Translations under genes and position numbers: made by a program
Shown here: piece by piece, positions 36,088-47,296 of the stretch
Layout: each line of letters starts with the position of its first letter
Position numbering within the stretch: the stretch's first letter is position 1
NCBI GenBank assembly: GCA_034509425.1
Contig: JAVTVJ010001236.1
Coordinates: forward strand, 310,001 to 374,000
DNA: 64,000 bases
Direction of reading: 5' to 3'
DNA from: Eopsaltria australis
Taxonomy: Eukaryota; Chordata; Aves; Passeriformes; Petroicidae
Notes under the pieces: generated by a model
Database searches by the model: none
Told to the model about the DNA's origin: nothing
The model's input: the letters and a program-made list of their open reading frames with translations, nothing else

Positions 36088-36190
36088 AAACTCATGTGGC
36101 TGAGGTCAAAGAAATTATTATGTCTGTGCATTCTTGTCAGATGCTTGGGGAGCTGTGCAGGGTTTTCTTCTTTTGCAAAGCAAAGCAAAG
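36088..36190 (+). CDS. Exon A of unidentified spliced gene
   Basis: The acceptor is textbook (tgttttgttcttttcag) and the donor good (caaag|gtatgt). The 103-base segment takes two bases to finish an incoming codon, then gives 33 codons beginning THVAEVKEIIMSVHS and ending FFFCKAKQ, and leaves AG. That AG joins the G opening the exon at 42252 to make AGG (Arg). A second frame is also open across the segment, but it would run into a stop in the next exon. The peptide reads as an amphipathic stretch with three Cys and an aromatic FFF run; I recognise no domain. The preceding exon must end with one base; the best candidate seen is 2912-3109. The first exons of the gene are not identified. Confidence 0.6.
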
Positions 36191-38072
36191 GTATGTAGTG
36201 AGCTTGTTAAACATTCCCAGGCCAATGAGGGAACAGCAGGCTTCGTGTCTCCTGCAATGCCAGATACATTAGTATTAATGTACAATTTCCTCTCCAGCCC
36301 CCCACTCCACGATCTGATTATTCCTGATAACTTTATCTCACAGGATGGAGAGGGAGACTAACTGGGAAGACAGTGTTTATTTCTTTAGGACAAATTAAAA
36401 ATGAATAAATTCAGAGCATCCTACACACTAGCATAAGGTGAGTGTGGCTGTCCCTGGAGTAGCAACTTTATGGGCTGGGGGGAAATGCAGATGGTTACAG
36501 AGGTTTTCCTTCATCATGCAAAACAGGAGATTCTTCTTCTCTTCATCAGTCAAGCCAGAGTTTACAGGGCTCTGTTGTGATGTCAACATCATGCAAAGTA
36601 AATAATGAGTTTTAAGCTTTGCTCTGCACAGACGAGACTTGTTCATAGGGGGAAAAAAAAAAAAAGACATGTCAAGTTTAATCTGCTCTGGAAAACCTGC
36701 AATCAGGCAGGACTCATCCTTCACAGCCCAAACAGTGACATTGACCATAACAGTTTGATTTTGTGCTGGATCTTTCTCCAGGTGATTTGAAAGCATTCAG
36801 AGTATTAATTATTAAGTGCTGCTTGATCCCCGAGAGGTGGTGGAGAATTTGAAACTGATTTTGGCACTGAAAAAGCTGACACTCGAGGTGGGAGCTGGAG
36901 CAAACCCACTTCCTGTGGTGCTGGAGCAGCCTGGGAGAGCTCCCAAGGGCGGGTCCTGGGTCTGAGTTGAAGGAATAGCATCAGCTGGCTCGTGTCTGAG
37001 ACCTTACACCTCTCCAGCTATTTCAGAAGACAATTTATAACCACTGCCAGCAATGTCGGCCAGCAAAAAGATCTATGCTTCTCCCTGGTGAAATAACTGG
37101 CAAAACCTGTATTAGCTACAGCAGTGCAGAACTAGAGTGGAAGGGCTGATCTGGGAAACCCCTGGCTTGACCTCCTGCCCCATCCAGCTGTTTCCTGGCA
37201 TCCACCAGTGCCTGAAACCTTTCAGCTTGTAAGGTTTGTTGGTCCCCCATCGATGCAGCTCTCAGGAAGGTTGGTTTTATGAAGGCTCTCAGCTGTTGGG
37301 GCCAATCCTTCTGTCATTTCTGTGCCTTTATATTTTGTTTAAGGACATCACTGTATTTTATTTGCACCTTTTCAACACTCCAGAGCTCCAGCCAGGCTCA
37401 GGGCTCAAACAGGGATCTCTGAAGAGCAAGGGTGATGGTGAGAAAAAAGAAAAACCTTTGGCACGTCCATCTGAAAGTATTAATGAGCAGTCTGCAGCAA
37501 TGTGTCCTGGCATTTGAGCACAGTGGGAGATCAACCAGTCCCACAGAGCTCATTGCTACCAAAGCCACACCATTTTTGGTGTCTAGGAGACATTTATTCA
37601 TATTGGCTGGCGTGTCTCTGCAATTCTTTGCAGGGGGACAAGGGACATAGCTGGGATTCAGAGGTGGAGGTTGTGGCTGAGTCACAACCAGGTTTTGTCT
37701 CTATACATCTTCTTCCTCTCCTACCTCTGGGGTACAGACAGGAAACCAAGGCCTTTGCTGCTCCCCAGCATGCTTGGAACTGAAGCATTAGGTGAGTTGG
37801 GTGGGCAGGCTCTACCCCATGAGGTTGTCACAGAGGACAAGCAGAACAGCCCCCTTTGGTGTTATTAAAGAAATTAATAGTACCACTAATTCTGGAGAGT
37901 AGGATATTCCATTTCAGACCAAATGCAATTAGGTCTAAATGGTGTCTATTAATATTAACTCTATTGGTGTAATGTTAACTCTACAAGAGCAAAACAAGGA
38001 GTTCACACGCACTGATTTATAAAATACTTTTTTTTTTTTTTGGCCATTTTTCATTGTGGGTTTTTCATTGTG
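36191..38072. other. Intron A-B, first part
   Basis: No recognised repeat other than an A run near 36652. Two overlapping open frames at 37236-37868 lack splice pairs. A T run at 38028-38041 precedes the CR1 copy at 38073. Confidence 0.5.
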
Positions 38073-38263
38073 GTGACGCCCTGGCACAGGGTGCCCAGAG
38101 CAGCTGAGGCTGCCCCTGGATCCCTGGCAGAGTCCAAGGCCAGGTTGGATGGGTCTTGGAGCAGCCTGGGACAGTGGAAGGTGTCCCTGCCCAGGGCAGG
38201 GATGGGATGAGAAGGGCTTTAATGTCCTTTCCATCCCAAACTGTCCTGTGGTTCTGTGATTCT
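38073..38263 (+). mobile_element. CR1 LINE 3' fragment
   Basis: Plus-strand order: 'ggcacagggtgcccagagca', 'ctgcccctggatccctggca', 'agtggaaggtgtccctgccc', 'ctttaatgtcctttccatcc', ending 'ctgtggttctgtgattct'. Same orientation as the surrounding gene. Well preserved. Confidence 0.94.
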
Positions 38264-41123
38264 CTGCTGGAACTTGAGCTGTGACAATAACAGTGCTGCT
38301 TCCCAGCTATGTGACTGACATGAAACACCTAAATGTTGCATTAATTTTGACTTAAACTCTAATTTGGAAGTCTCCAGAGGTGAGCCCTCACTGAGCCACA
38401 GAGATGATAAGGTGGACGGGAGATGCTGAGGGTGTCCTGCAACTCAGTGGGGAATCCACCTCACAGGGGAGTCTGTAGGGAAAACCAACTGCTTTGAATG
38501 GTGCAAACAGCTTTTTGTACATCAAAGGGAAAGATTAAAGGCTGTGATGATGTTCTGCCTCCTGCAATGTTGGTAGTGAATTTCCCATGAGCTTCCCAGG
38601 TGGTAAGATTTCAACCCCAGCCTGCAACTTGTTAAAACTAGAGACCCTGACTCACTGTCCATCTCACACCTTCCCTGTCTGCTTGACAAAATTTGAACAA
38701 AAAATGGGTTTAGGGTTGTTGGCTAGTACAAATATCAGAGAAACTTCTGTTCAGGTCAAACCCAAGGAAATTTTTTTTTCCTGATTGTTTTTGATTAAAT
38801 GGAAGAAAAGTTTTAGGTTAAGTCAAGATAGAATATTTTAGTCAACCCAAAATGAGTTGTCTATTTCAGAAGATATTTAAAGTGTATGAAATCTTCAGGG
38901 TTTTCTTAAGAGACTAAAAATGTGTTTTTGAAATGAAAAATGAAGAATGAAATGGCTTTTCCAAATAGCTTGTTTGGGCTATTTTTTATTTTGTCTGCAT
39001 GTGTGGTGCAGTTTTTCCTGACACCGTGAATAATTTTGAACCCTTCAGTAAAATTTTTTTTTGTCAACTATGTCTAGTCCAGCTATAGATTTGACTTATT
39101 TCCAAGCAGCAAAGGTTCATTTTTTCAGTCCTAGAAGATGAAACTGCACTCTTCTGGCAGCTTCAGCAAGAGAAGACTCGGAAAAGGCAGTTGGTGGGAA
39201 TTGCTTAACTTTTTTTTTGTTTCTTTGTTTGATGTCAAAGGAGTCTGTTGGGGTTTACTCTAACAAAGGGTTCGACGGACTACATTTCTTTTGGGAAATG
39301 GATTTGCAATTCTACAATGAGACACATATTTTTAAAGTCCTCTGCCTTTGGTTTTTATTTTCAGCTTCCACATTTGCAGATCCCTATGGGTTTCTACTGC
39401 TTGGTTCCACATTGACCCTTGGAAATTCCCTGTTGTTTGAGTCAAACACCACACAAGCAGAGCCTGAGCACTGATATTATCAATGCTGCCATCTGAAGTC
39501 ACAAAAGCAAAGAGCTTTTCCCCAGACTGACGAATGCTAAAAGTGATTTGACCACCCACAGGTGCCAGGATACCCCAGAGGAGAGAAGGCTTGTGTTGGA
39601 GAAAGAAACGGAGTGGATAGAAGATGTCACTGTGAGCCTTCAAAACTGACATTAAACTACCAGAGTTAAGGGAAGCACCAAAGGTAACCTTATTTTTCTG
39701 CTTAGAAGTCACTGTCTTTTTCTGTAGGACAGGAAAGATGTTAGAGAAGCTAACGCTGCTTCCCAGTCAGAAGTGACTTTCCCATAGCTGGTGATTTTGA
39801 GAGAAACTGCAGATTATTTCTTTAGTATGAGCCCTGTTCTGTTCAGCAGGCAAAAAGAAAAATGTGAGAAGCTGTCTGCAAGCAAGCACAAAGTTATCCA
39901 GTGCCCTTCAAACCCCAGTGACTCCTCTGAGTCACAGCACTCCAAAACGCCACTGAGCCAAGGCACGGCTCAGGCCGCTCCCTCGGTGGCACGCTGCATC
40001 CACGGTGGCACTGATGGATTTGGCCTCTTAGGGGTCAGATCCACGTATTAATTGGCATTAGGGTGGCATTGCAGGCTGTCAGCAGCCCCAGCTTCCAGCT
40101 CAGAGGGTATAATTGTATTGTAAACGCCACGTGTGAGGGTGATGGATACGCGCGTCTCTGCAGTCTGACTGCTGGGATGCACGGGGCAAGGCATCCTCTA
40201 ATTTGCCACCAAGAGGGTCTCCTGCACTGAACAGCCTCTCTTAAATCAAAGTGTTCAATCCTGCTGAAGGTGGGCTCAGGGAGGGGAGAGCTGGAAGGAA
40301 CAAAGTAAGACGATAAAAAAGAAATCAATAGCGCTTCCCTATAAAAGAGACCGAGATTTGCAGAATTCGCTTCCACGCGACGCCAGAGGTGCCAATTTGG
40401 CAAATTCATTTAAGGCCAGATTGAAAACTCAGCTGATAGTCTGTGTTTGGGGACTGCAGCAGTGTCCGTTTGTGGGGTCATTGTTGCACGTAGAGCACTT
40501 TGAAGCATGTGTACTGTGTCACAGGAAGGTGACTCCAGCTTCCACCTTGTGTCACTCTCCTTCCACCCTTGTTCAGCACCCTCCTGCCGCATCCCCTCTC
40601 ATGCAGGGACTGCTGGCCATGCCACACACACAGCCTTGCTCCTGCTGGCCTTGCTTCCTCCACACCCAGTGCTGGCCCATGTCCTGCAATCCATACTTTT
40701 GGAAAGCTCTGGATGGTGCTCACGCTGGATCTCATGCCCAGGAGAAGCTCCAGACTCTGGTCTTTGTGCTCTTGGCAGGCTCTGTGAGCCCTGCCCTGGT
40801 GGTTGTTTACCAAAAAGGGTCACAGAGCTGTAGCCTGGGCTATTGGGGGTCTTCAGCCATTAGCCCTCAATAACACCCTGTCTGCTGGGGCAGAGACAGA
40901 TGTGAGGGGACACAGGGACCCATCAATCCTACAGAACGTTCAGGGTCTCTGCATTTCATGTCCTCTAAGGCAGAACTGCTGTAGGTCTGAGGTCAGATCT
41001 GTGGACATGGGCTTCCGTTGCCCTGCACAGGGCAAAGGGTGTGTGAAAAGTTACCAAATCACTACAGTTCTGTTTAACTCTGGGAAATTATTTGCAATAT
41101 GTAGTTTTGTTATCAACAATTTC
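38264..41123. other. Intron A-B, middle part
   Basis: No recognised repeat. 40030-40420 is CpG-bearing ('acgccacgtgtgagggtg' includes a CACGTG E-box). 40358-40873 holds several overlapping open frames on both strands, which reflects low stop density and not a gene. Confidence 0.5.
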
Positions 41124-41424
41124 AACAAAAAAATAACCCCAAACCAAAAACACAAAATGCCGTCCCCCCAAAAAACCAAAATAAAAAAAAAACACCCCAA
41201 AAAACCTCAAAACAAGCAAAAAACCCCAAAAAACTCCAAACAAAAAAAAAGCAAACAAAAAAACCCCAAAAAACCCCAAAACAAAGAAAAAAACTCTTAA
41301 AAACGCCAAACCAAACCAGCAAAAGAAAAACCCCAAGAAACAAAAAAACAAAACAAAACAAAAATGAAAATGAAACAAAAAAAAAAAAACAAACCCAAAC
41401 CAAATAAAAAAAACCCTAAAACCA
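41124..41424. repeat. A/C low-complexity block
   Basis: About 300 bases of A runs broken by C runs of one to four ('accccaaaaaacctcaaaac'), the reverse-complement type of the T/G blocks at 11.2 and 12.5 kb. The opposite strand is therefore the G-bearing one. It lies within the intron between exons A and B, so the transcript would carry the A/C version. Translated frames here are artefacts. Confidence 0.95.
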
Positions 41425-41540
41425 TAAAACCCCACCCCAAGTTATTGTGTAACTTCCACCATGTTACTTGAGCCAAAATTCTCATTCATGGGTATTTAAA
41501 ATTAGGTCTCTAGAAATCCACCTAAAAGAAGATTTACCCT

Positions 41541-41586
41541 TTTTTAATCCTTGTGTGTCCCTTCCAACTCAGGATATTCTGTGATT
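41541..41586 (+). mobile_element. CR1 LINE 3' terminal fragment
   Basis: Only the last 45 bases remain: 'gtgtcccttccaactcagga' followed by 'tattctgtgattc'. This is the same tail type as the copy at 2538-2744. Confidence 0.8.
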
Positions 41587-42251
41587 CGAAGCCTTTCCTT
41601 TGAAGTGAAAAATTCTAGACTCCTTCAACATTCCCTCTAGTGCACAAGGCATACTCCTTATTCAGCCATGTATGTTTTGCACATGACTTTGCAGCTTCAG
41701 GCTCTTCCCATTAAAAGAGATCTTGTCCAGCAAGATCACTGTCACCACCCCACACTGAACTACTAACCCTAACTTCTGCTTTCACAGCATTTTTACTAGA
41801 GATTATCCAGGTAGTTTATTAAATATTCTGAATCTTCCAGTTCTTTTTCTCTTCATACAAAAAAAAAAGAAGTTATTGATGACGAAGTTGAATAGGAAGA
41901 GCAAATTTCTTTGTTCTTTGAATGTGTCTGTCTGATGGCACAAGAAGAGAAGCCTCAGGATCATGCTACGTGCAGAGCCAGCCAGCACAAGTCAGAGCTC
42001 AAAGCCACAGTGTGGATCCTGGTAGCACCATGTGGTTATTGTGGCCTGGTATCAGGTGCACTCATAGTCGTGGTATTAATGTGGTGCTGGTCTATGACCC
42101 ATCATTATACAGCTAATGACCCTGCAGCAGAATGGGATTTGTTCTTTGTGACCTGGGGAAAATGAAGGGAAGTAGTGAGGAATTCCTAAGTATTTTTTCC
42201 CTCTAGGAAAGCAGAGCATTTTTAATGAAGTTTCTCCTTGCACCCCTGCAG
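41587..42251. other. Intron A-B, last part
   Basis: No recognised repeat. It ends with two acceptor-like sites: 'tattttttccctctag' (42206) and 'ctccttgcacccctgcag' (42251). A TGA in the coding frame lies between them, so only the second can be used in the called gene. Confidence 0.5.
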
Positions 42252-42406
42252 GGAAGAAGTTGAAGAATTTTTAGTCTTCTCAGAAGAAGACAGAAAACTT
42301 TGCAGCATTCTCAGCTTCACTTTCCCACAGGATTATCAAATGCCGATCAAAAAACCCCAGAAACTCCGAGTGTTGGTGCCAAAACAAGATTCAAAGATTA
42401 AAATAG
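42252..42406 (+). CDS. Exon B of unidentified spliced gene
   Basis: This is the longest called exon, 155 bases. The acceptor is strong (ctccttgcacccctgcag) and the donor is aaatag|gtgagg. Only one frame is open: one base closes the incoming codon (AG|G, Arg), 51 codons follow, and one G is left for the next exon (G|AG, Glu). The peptide starts acidic (EEVEEFLVFSEED), passes through a hydrophobic-aromatic stretch (SILSFTFPQDYQMP) and ends in a basic, beta-rich stretch (KKPQKLRVLVPKQDSKIKI). The last part could be an edge strand of a small beta-fold, vaguely like doublecortin or Ig-like modules, but I cannot assign a family. A minus-strand CR1 begins only about 26 bases after the donor. Confidence 0.65.
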
Positions 42407-42432
42407 GTGAGGATTTGGCTTTCAGAGAATTA

Positions 42433-42608
42433 GAATTCCATACAATTATTTAGGTTGGAAATTACTTTTAAGACAGAGTCCAAGCATTCCTGCAGCACTG
42501 CCCAGGGCACCGCTGACCCATGTCCCCAAGTGCCACATCCACACAGCTTTTAAACCCCCCCAGGAATGGGGATTCTGCCACTGCCCTGAGCAGCTGTGCC
42601 AGGATCAT
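42433..42608 (-). mobile_element. CR1 LINE 3' fragment beside exon B
   Basis: 'attatttaggttggaaatta' marks the tail, followed by 'cagcactgcccagggcacc', 'catgtccccaagtgccacat' and 'cacacagcttttaaaccccc'. It is the minus-strand copy of the 'aagtgccacatcc' subfamily. It sits close to the 5' splice site of exon B without disturbing it. Confidence 0.9.
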
Positions 42609-44491
42609 GTTCAGATCATACAAACACTTTTCTGTCTAAGGAGGGAAAGACTTTGAAGGGTTTCACCTCTCAGGCTGTGTGTGTATAAATAAATAAACCT
42701 AGCCTCGAGCACAGGTTGTTTATTTACACTTCTTAAATGCAGCTGAAGTCCTTAAAAGTAGGAGACCTCTCCCCGAGTCAAGGACTGTCTGCCCTAACAT
42801 GTACAGAGCACAGAAAACACCAAAGGTAGTTTGGAGAGGGGTTTGCAAACCCCAGCTCTCCAGCACAACACTGCGGGGAAGTTCTATCTGGGACTTGATG
42901 GGGAGCTCGTGGGGCTGGGATTTGTTGAGGTCTGGGAGGTCTGATTGATGTTTGCCCTACACAATTTGGTATCTCCTCAAAATCCTCTTTCCTCTGCAAC
43001 AGGGCTTTTAACCACAGGGATGAAAGTCTCAGTAGGAAGGCAAGAAACAGCTTAAACCTGCTCTTTGATACACTGAAATCACACAGAAAATCTCTTCTAG
43101 TCTTGAAGGCAAAGCCACCTTCTTCAGACTATTCACTGCAGAGATGGTGTTTAACCAACTGCAGCTGGGTATGGCTTTGGATGTAAATATCTCTGAGACT
43201 GCAAAGGGGAGGCTTAGGGGCAAATGACCACCTTAGTAACAGGTAAAATCTCTCTGCCAGCTCTGAAGAGAGTTCACTTTGGCTCATGTGGCTTAGTTGT
43301 CGTGATGGTGAGACTGAATCTCAATTTGACCTCCTGAAATTGAATATTCACTTTAGCCTAGATTTGCAAAGCTGTTTGTTAATGCGCACATACAGGGCTG
43401 TTTTCTCCAGGGTTTTAAAGAAAAAACTCATTTCAATGTAAAATTCACAGGATCAAATTGAAATTTATTTTGAGAAGGTTAACATTACTGATTTTCAGGC
43501 TCAGACAATCACTTCCATGTCAGATTGTAATTACACCGTTTTGTGCATCAGCTGCATGCATGGTATGGAAAAAAAAAAAAGTAAGATAATGCAGTTTCTT
43601 TCAGCTACAGAAAGGACCTTTGTACTGTCCTTCCCTTGAAATCCCCCACACTGAAAGGAAAAAAGTGATTTATTTCAATCAGTCTGACAGTATGAGCTAA
43701 CACATTAATTGCATGAAGACATTTCTCTTACCCAAAGTTTTGTTTGATTTTCACTCGCAATTGTCTACTAGGTGTCTGCATAGCATTTTCTTTTCCCCGC
43801 AGCAGTTTTCACTGCCATAAAAATCTTGCTGCTGTTAAATAGCAACATTAAAATATTGTAGTGCTGACCTTAATGGTTTACAACATTCAGCTAAGGAGCT
43901 CGAGTCTCTAAAATAAGAGTAAAGCACACAGTAAAAATTTATCTAAGGAGAATTAAAACCTCGGAAGATTGAGAACCGTGGTGTAATTTCAACCCTTTTT
44001 GTCCCTCCATGGGTTCTATCACATGGGAGGGGGTGTATGTGTGGGTTGGAGGATTGCAAGAGCCCAGAGCAGTCATGTAGGACTGAGGTGGGTGAGGATT
44101 TGGGCCCAGATATCCCATCACTGGCAGAGGGCAGCAGGATGTGGAAGTGTGAGCTGATTTCACACTGGTGGAGCATCCCTGCCCTTGTGTGCAGAGCTGA
44201 GCTCAAGACACCCCCAAATCAGGAAGGGGCAATTCCTTCTGGTTACTTTGTCCCGGCCTACAAGGGTACATAAGATGAAAACTGAGAACTAAATATCATA
44301 GCTTTAATGTTATTTAATATTTTATTAGGTTAAATGGACACATATTGTGTACTCTGTGAAATACTCAGCAGAGACTTGCTATTTTTGTACAGCATTTAAA
44401 AGACAGTATAGTGGGGCTTGTATCAAAATTTTGCTGCAAGACATTCCCAGTAATCAAGTAGTTTGTTTGTTGTAAGTTTTTGTTTTTGTTT

Positions 44492-44527
<36 letters not shown>

Positions 44528-44667
44528 TTTCTTTCAAGGAGCACCAGATAGAGGGGAAGAGAACTGTTTGTCATTGAACTATATTGTCATTTTTGTTTTA
44601 GAGACCCTCAAAAGGATGCTCACCTGCTGGTTCCCTCAAAATCTGGCAGGACACTGTTCAGCCACAT
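42609..44667. other. Intron B-C, first part
   Basis: Contains short A runs (43569), TAAATAAATAAA-like words (about 42690) and a repeat-free AT-rich stretch at about 43430-43900 ('attgtaattacaccgttttg', 'cacattaattgcatg') that could be constrained. A (TTG)n tract lies at 44476-44530. Confidence 0.4.
44476..44530. repeat. (TTG)n microsatellite
   Basis: TTTTTG units pass into about eleven TTG units, then T6. Confidence 0.95.
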
Positions 44668-44816
44668 GGAACAACTTAAGAAGCCTTGGAATGATCATCT
44701 CATCCAATCCCCCCACCATGGGCAGGGACACCTTCCACAATCCCAGGGTGCTCCAAGCCCCATCCAACCTGGCCTTGGGCACTGCCAGGGATCCAGGGGC
44801 AGCCACAGCTTCCAGA
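44668..44816 (-). mobile_element. CR1 LINE 3' fragment
   Basis: 'ccttggaatgatcatctcat' begins the recognisable part, followed by 'gggcagggacaccttccac', 'aagccccatccaacctggcc' and 'gggatccaggggcagccaca'. The terminal octamers are lost but the body is well preserved. Confidence 0.9.
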
Positions 44817-45742
44817 ATATTTTAGGCAAATCAGGATAATAGTTTTGGCAAATTCAGAAGAAGGGGATTGCTGTGAATTATTCAGTTTGGCCCAACTGCC
44901 ATTGGAAAGATGGGAATGCTTGTAAGAACCTGGAGGATCTTGGAAACAGAAGAGCTGCAATGTAGAGTGTGACCCCTCCTCACAAGGCCATATTTTAATA
45001 TTAGCCCAGCAGGCCAAGGAGTTAACAGGGCCTAATTTTTCCTTCCAACAAATTAAACCTTAAGAGCTGTAATTTTTATCAAGTAGCAGAGAATCAACAG
45101 TGTCACACAGACAAATTCTGGTCCTTCAGCTCCTGCAGCAGCTGAGCATCCAAAAAAACCCCAGCTAAGCTTGATCCCAGGACAGCTCAGTGAACAGGAC
45201 TCTTTCTAGTGGACGTACAGTGCTTGAAAAAGGACATGAGATCATAATCCCAACCCAGCTCCTACTGAAAATGCTGGAAAAATGTTCCAGGTGGGCTTCT
45301 TATCTCCTCCATGAATTTCACAATATGGCAATGGTGACCAGTGCTGCTGCCCTTTTGCTACAGCACCTTTAAAGAGCTGCCTGTAATTCATGATGAAAAA
45401 GCAACAATCATATTGCTTCACACAGAAAGATAAAAGCCTTCCTTTGCAGCAATGAAACTCAGATGTCTTGAGCAATGTGTGTAGCTTAAGGGTTTTTTTC
45501 TGACAGTGCAATATTGTATATAATAACAATTACCAATGACCTCTATTAGGTTGTCCAGTCTCATTAAGGCCAATGCATTTGGTACCTGCCACTGCCAATT
45601 TGCCTCAACAGAGGTTTTATTCAGTGGATATGATAGAGCTGTAAAGCAATCTTTTTTCATTTAAATAGTTTAATTGAGGAATGCTATCAGATGTTTCAAA
45701 ATTTAATGCATACAACAATTTGCTTCTCCTATCTCTTTTCAG
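44817..45742. other. Intron B-C, last part
   Basis: No recognised repeat. It ends in a pyrimidine-rich acceptor (tctcctatctcttttcag). Confidence 0.5.
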
Positions 45743-45867
45743 AGTTTAGTTTGGAGAAAATGACATCTGATTCTTATAGAAAGAAGGCAATTACATCTTG
45801 GAGCCTGCCTGCCCGTATTGCATATGTTTTTAAACATAAAAAGAAATTCTTAATATGTAATTGTCAG
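45743..45867 (+). CDS. Exon C of unidentified spliced gene
   Basis: A strong acceptor (cttctcctatctcttttcag) opens a 125-base exon that begins with AG, closing the split Glu codon from exon B. It gives 41 codons and ends exactly on a codon at a donor tgtcag|gtaata. The peptide starts FSLEKMTSDSYRKK, contains SWSLPARIAYVFKHKKK and ends FLICNCQ. It is strongly basic, with a Trp and two closely spaced Cys. The LPAR-x2-Y pattern is loosely like the helix-to-strand part of doublecortin-type repeats, but the match is too weak to name a domain. Confidence 0.65.
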
Positions 45868-46317
45868 GTAATAAAAAGGAAAATATTTTACTTTGCATTT
45901 ATGAAGTAATTTTTCAAAAGCATAAGGGAATTGCATGTTAACGTTTTCTGTTTATTACCACACTCCTAATGCTGCACTGTTTTCACAAGTTTAGATTAAA
46001 AAAAAAGCAGATCTGATGCTTGTGTATTAGTATGGTAATACCCTATAAAGTAATTAGGACAGAGGAAACTACAAAGGTTTGTTGGTGCCAATAGGCCTAC
46101 GCCCACTCCAGGGCATCACACAAACCCACTGGGAGTTTCTCCACCAAATTTTATGGGCCCCAGCTCTTAACTTAATCCTCTGAGAAACTTCAGTCCTGGC
46201 TTATCCATTTTATAAACTGTTTCCTCCACAATTTCTCCTACTTCACCCAGGGTATAAACCTTGAAGACCAACACAGTGCCTTGAAACTTTTTTCCCTTTT
46301 GCAGAACGATGATGGCA
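45868..46317. other. Intron C-D, first part
   Basis: AT-rich with an A8 run near 45998. No repeat family or exon is recognised before the CR1 copy. Confidence 0.5.
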
Positions 46318-46620
46318 TCATAAAATCATTGAATAGTTTGGACTGGAAGGAACCTCTAAAGGTCATCTGGTTCCAGCCCTCCTGCAATAAGCAGGGACAG
46401 CTTCAGCTCGACCATGTTGTTCAGAGCCTCATCCAGACCAACCCTGAATTTTTCCAGGGATGGGACAGCCACCACATCACTGGGCAACCTGTGCCAGTGT
46501 TTCACCACCCCTCATTATAAAATACTTCTTCCTCATACCTTGTGGATATCAACCCTCTTGTGTTACAAAACCATCACCCCCTGTTCTGCCACAACAGGGC
46601 AGGGCAGAGTTGTTGGTGAC
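46318..46620 (-). mobile_element. CR1 LINE 3' fragment
   Basis: 'tcataaaatcattgaatagt' opens the copy; then 'tggactggaaggaacctct', 'gcctcatccagaccaaccct', 'ttttccagggatgggacagc', 'gggcaacctgtgccagtgt' and 'aaaatacttcttcctcatac'. It lies in the intron between exons C and D and is about 150 bases from exon D. Confidence 0.93.
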
Positions 46621-46768
46621 ACCCCAATAAGGTTCACTCTCCTCTGCTGTGGACCATTTCCACCTCTACCTTCAAACTGGACCACCTGATCCACCATCCT
46701 GCAGCAAATACTCCAGGCATAACTTGAGCAGCTGCTCAGTGGAAAAAAAAGGTGATTTTTTGTTTCAG

Positions 46769-46815
46769 AAATTAACCTCAAAGATCCTAAACCGCAGCAC
46801 CAGGGACCCTGAGCT
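46769..46815 (+). CDS. Exon D (47-base small exon) of unidentified spliced gene
   Basis: The acceptor is excellent (gattttttgtttcag) and the donor is gagct|gtaagt. Of the three frames only the one starting on a whole codon is open, as required by exon C. It gives 15 codons, KLTSKILNRSTRDPE, and leaves CT, which joins the T opening exon E to make CTT (Leu). The small size is within the range of normal vertebrate exons. On its own it would be weak evidence; its value is that it fits both neighbours in phase. Confidence 0.55.
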
Positions 46816-47252
46816 GTAAGTAAAATGCTGCAGAGCCTTCATCTCATTTGTTTGTTGTACTTTCATTTTATGGAGTTGACCTTGCTTCTCTTTTTCTCCA
46901 CAAAGCCAGTAAACAGCATCCAGCTGTCTTAAAGAAAATAACGTGTGTATGAAGGAATGGATTGCAGTTTCATTAAATACTCACCTATATTTGTATTAAG
47001 TTATTCTTGCCTCATAAAACAAATGCTTGAAGATAATCCCAGTTAGTAAAGAAGGACTGAACTTCATTAAGGCTTGGTAAATCCCTCTTCCTCCTGTGGC
47101 TTCTCAGTTGGAACGAATCCATCCCTGAATCTGTGTCAAATTTGGTGCACAACTCTGTTAGAAAAATAAAAACCCAAGTATCAACAATTCCAAAGTATTT
47201 AATTTATCTTTGATGTAGTTGTTTGCAATGTTTCCAATGGGAAGTGGAAGGA

Positions 47253-47296
47253 CAGGGGAAAGGGAAAGGGAAAGGGAAAAAGGAAGGGGAAGGGAG
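47253..47296. repeat. (GGGAAA)n-like purine repeat
   Basis: Four to five GGGAAA units pass into A5GGAAGGGGAAGGG. All-purine on this strand. Confidence 0.9.

Noticed and set aside
35674..36198. 174-codon plus-strand open frame
   Set aside because: It runs across intron sequence into exon A in a different frame from the one the splice chain needs. No start context or domain.
40358..40873. 171-codon plus-strand open frame
   Set aside because: Overlapped by other long frames on both strands; no splice structure or domain. Stop-poor composition explains it.
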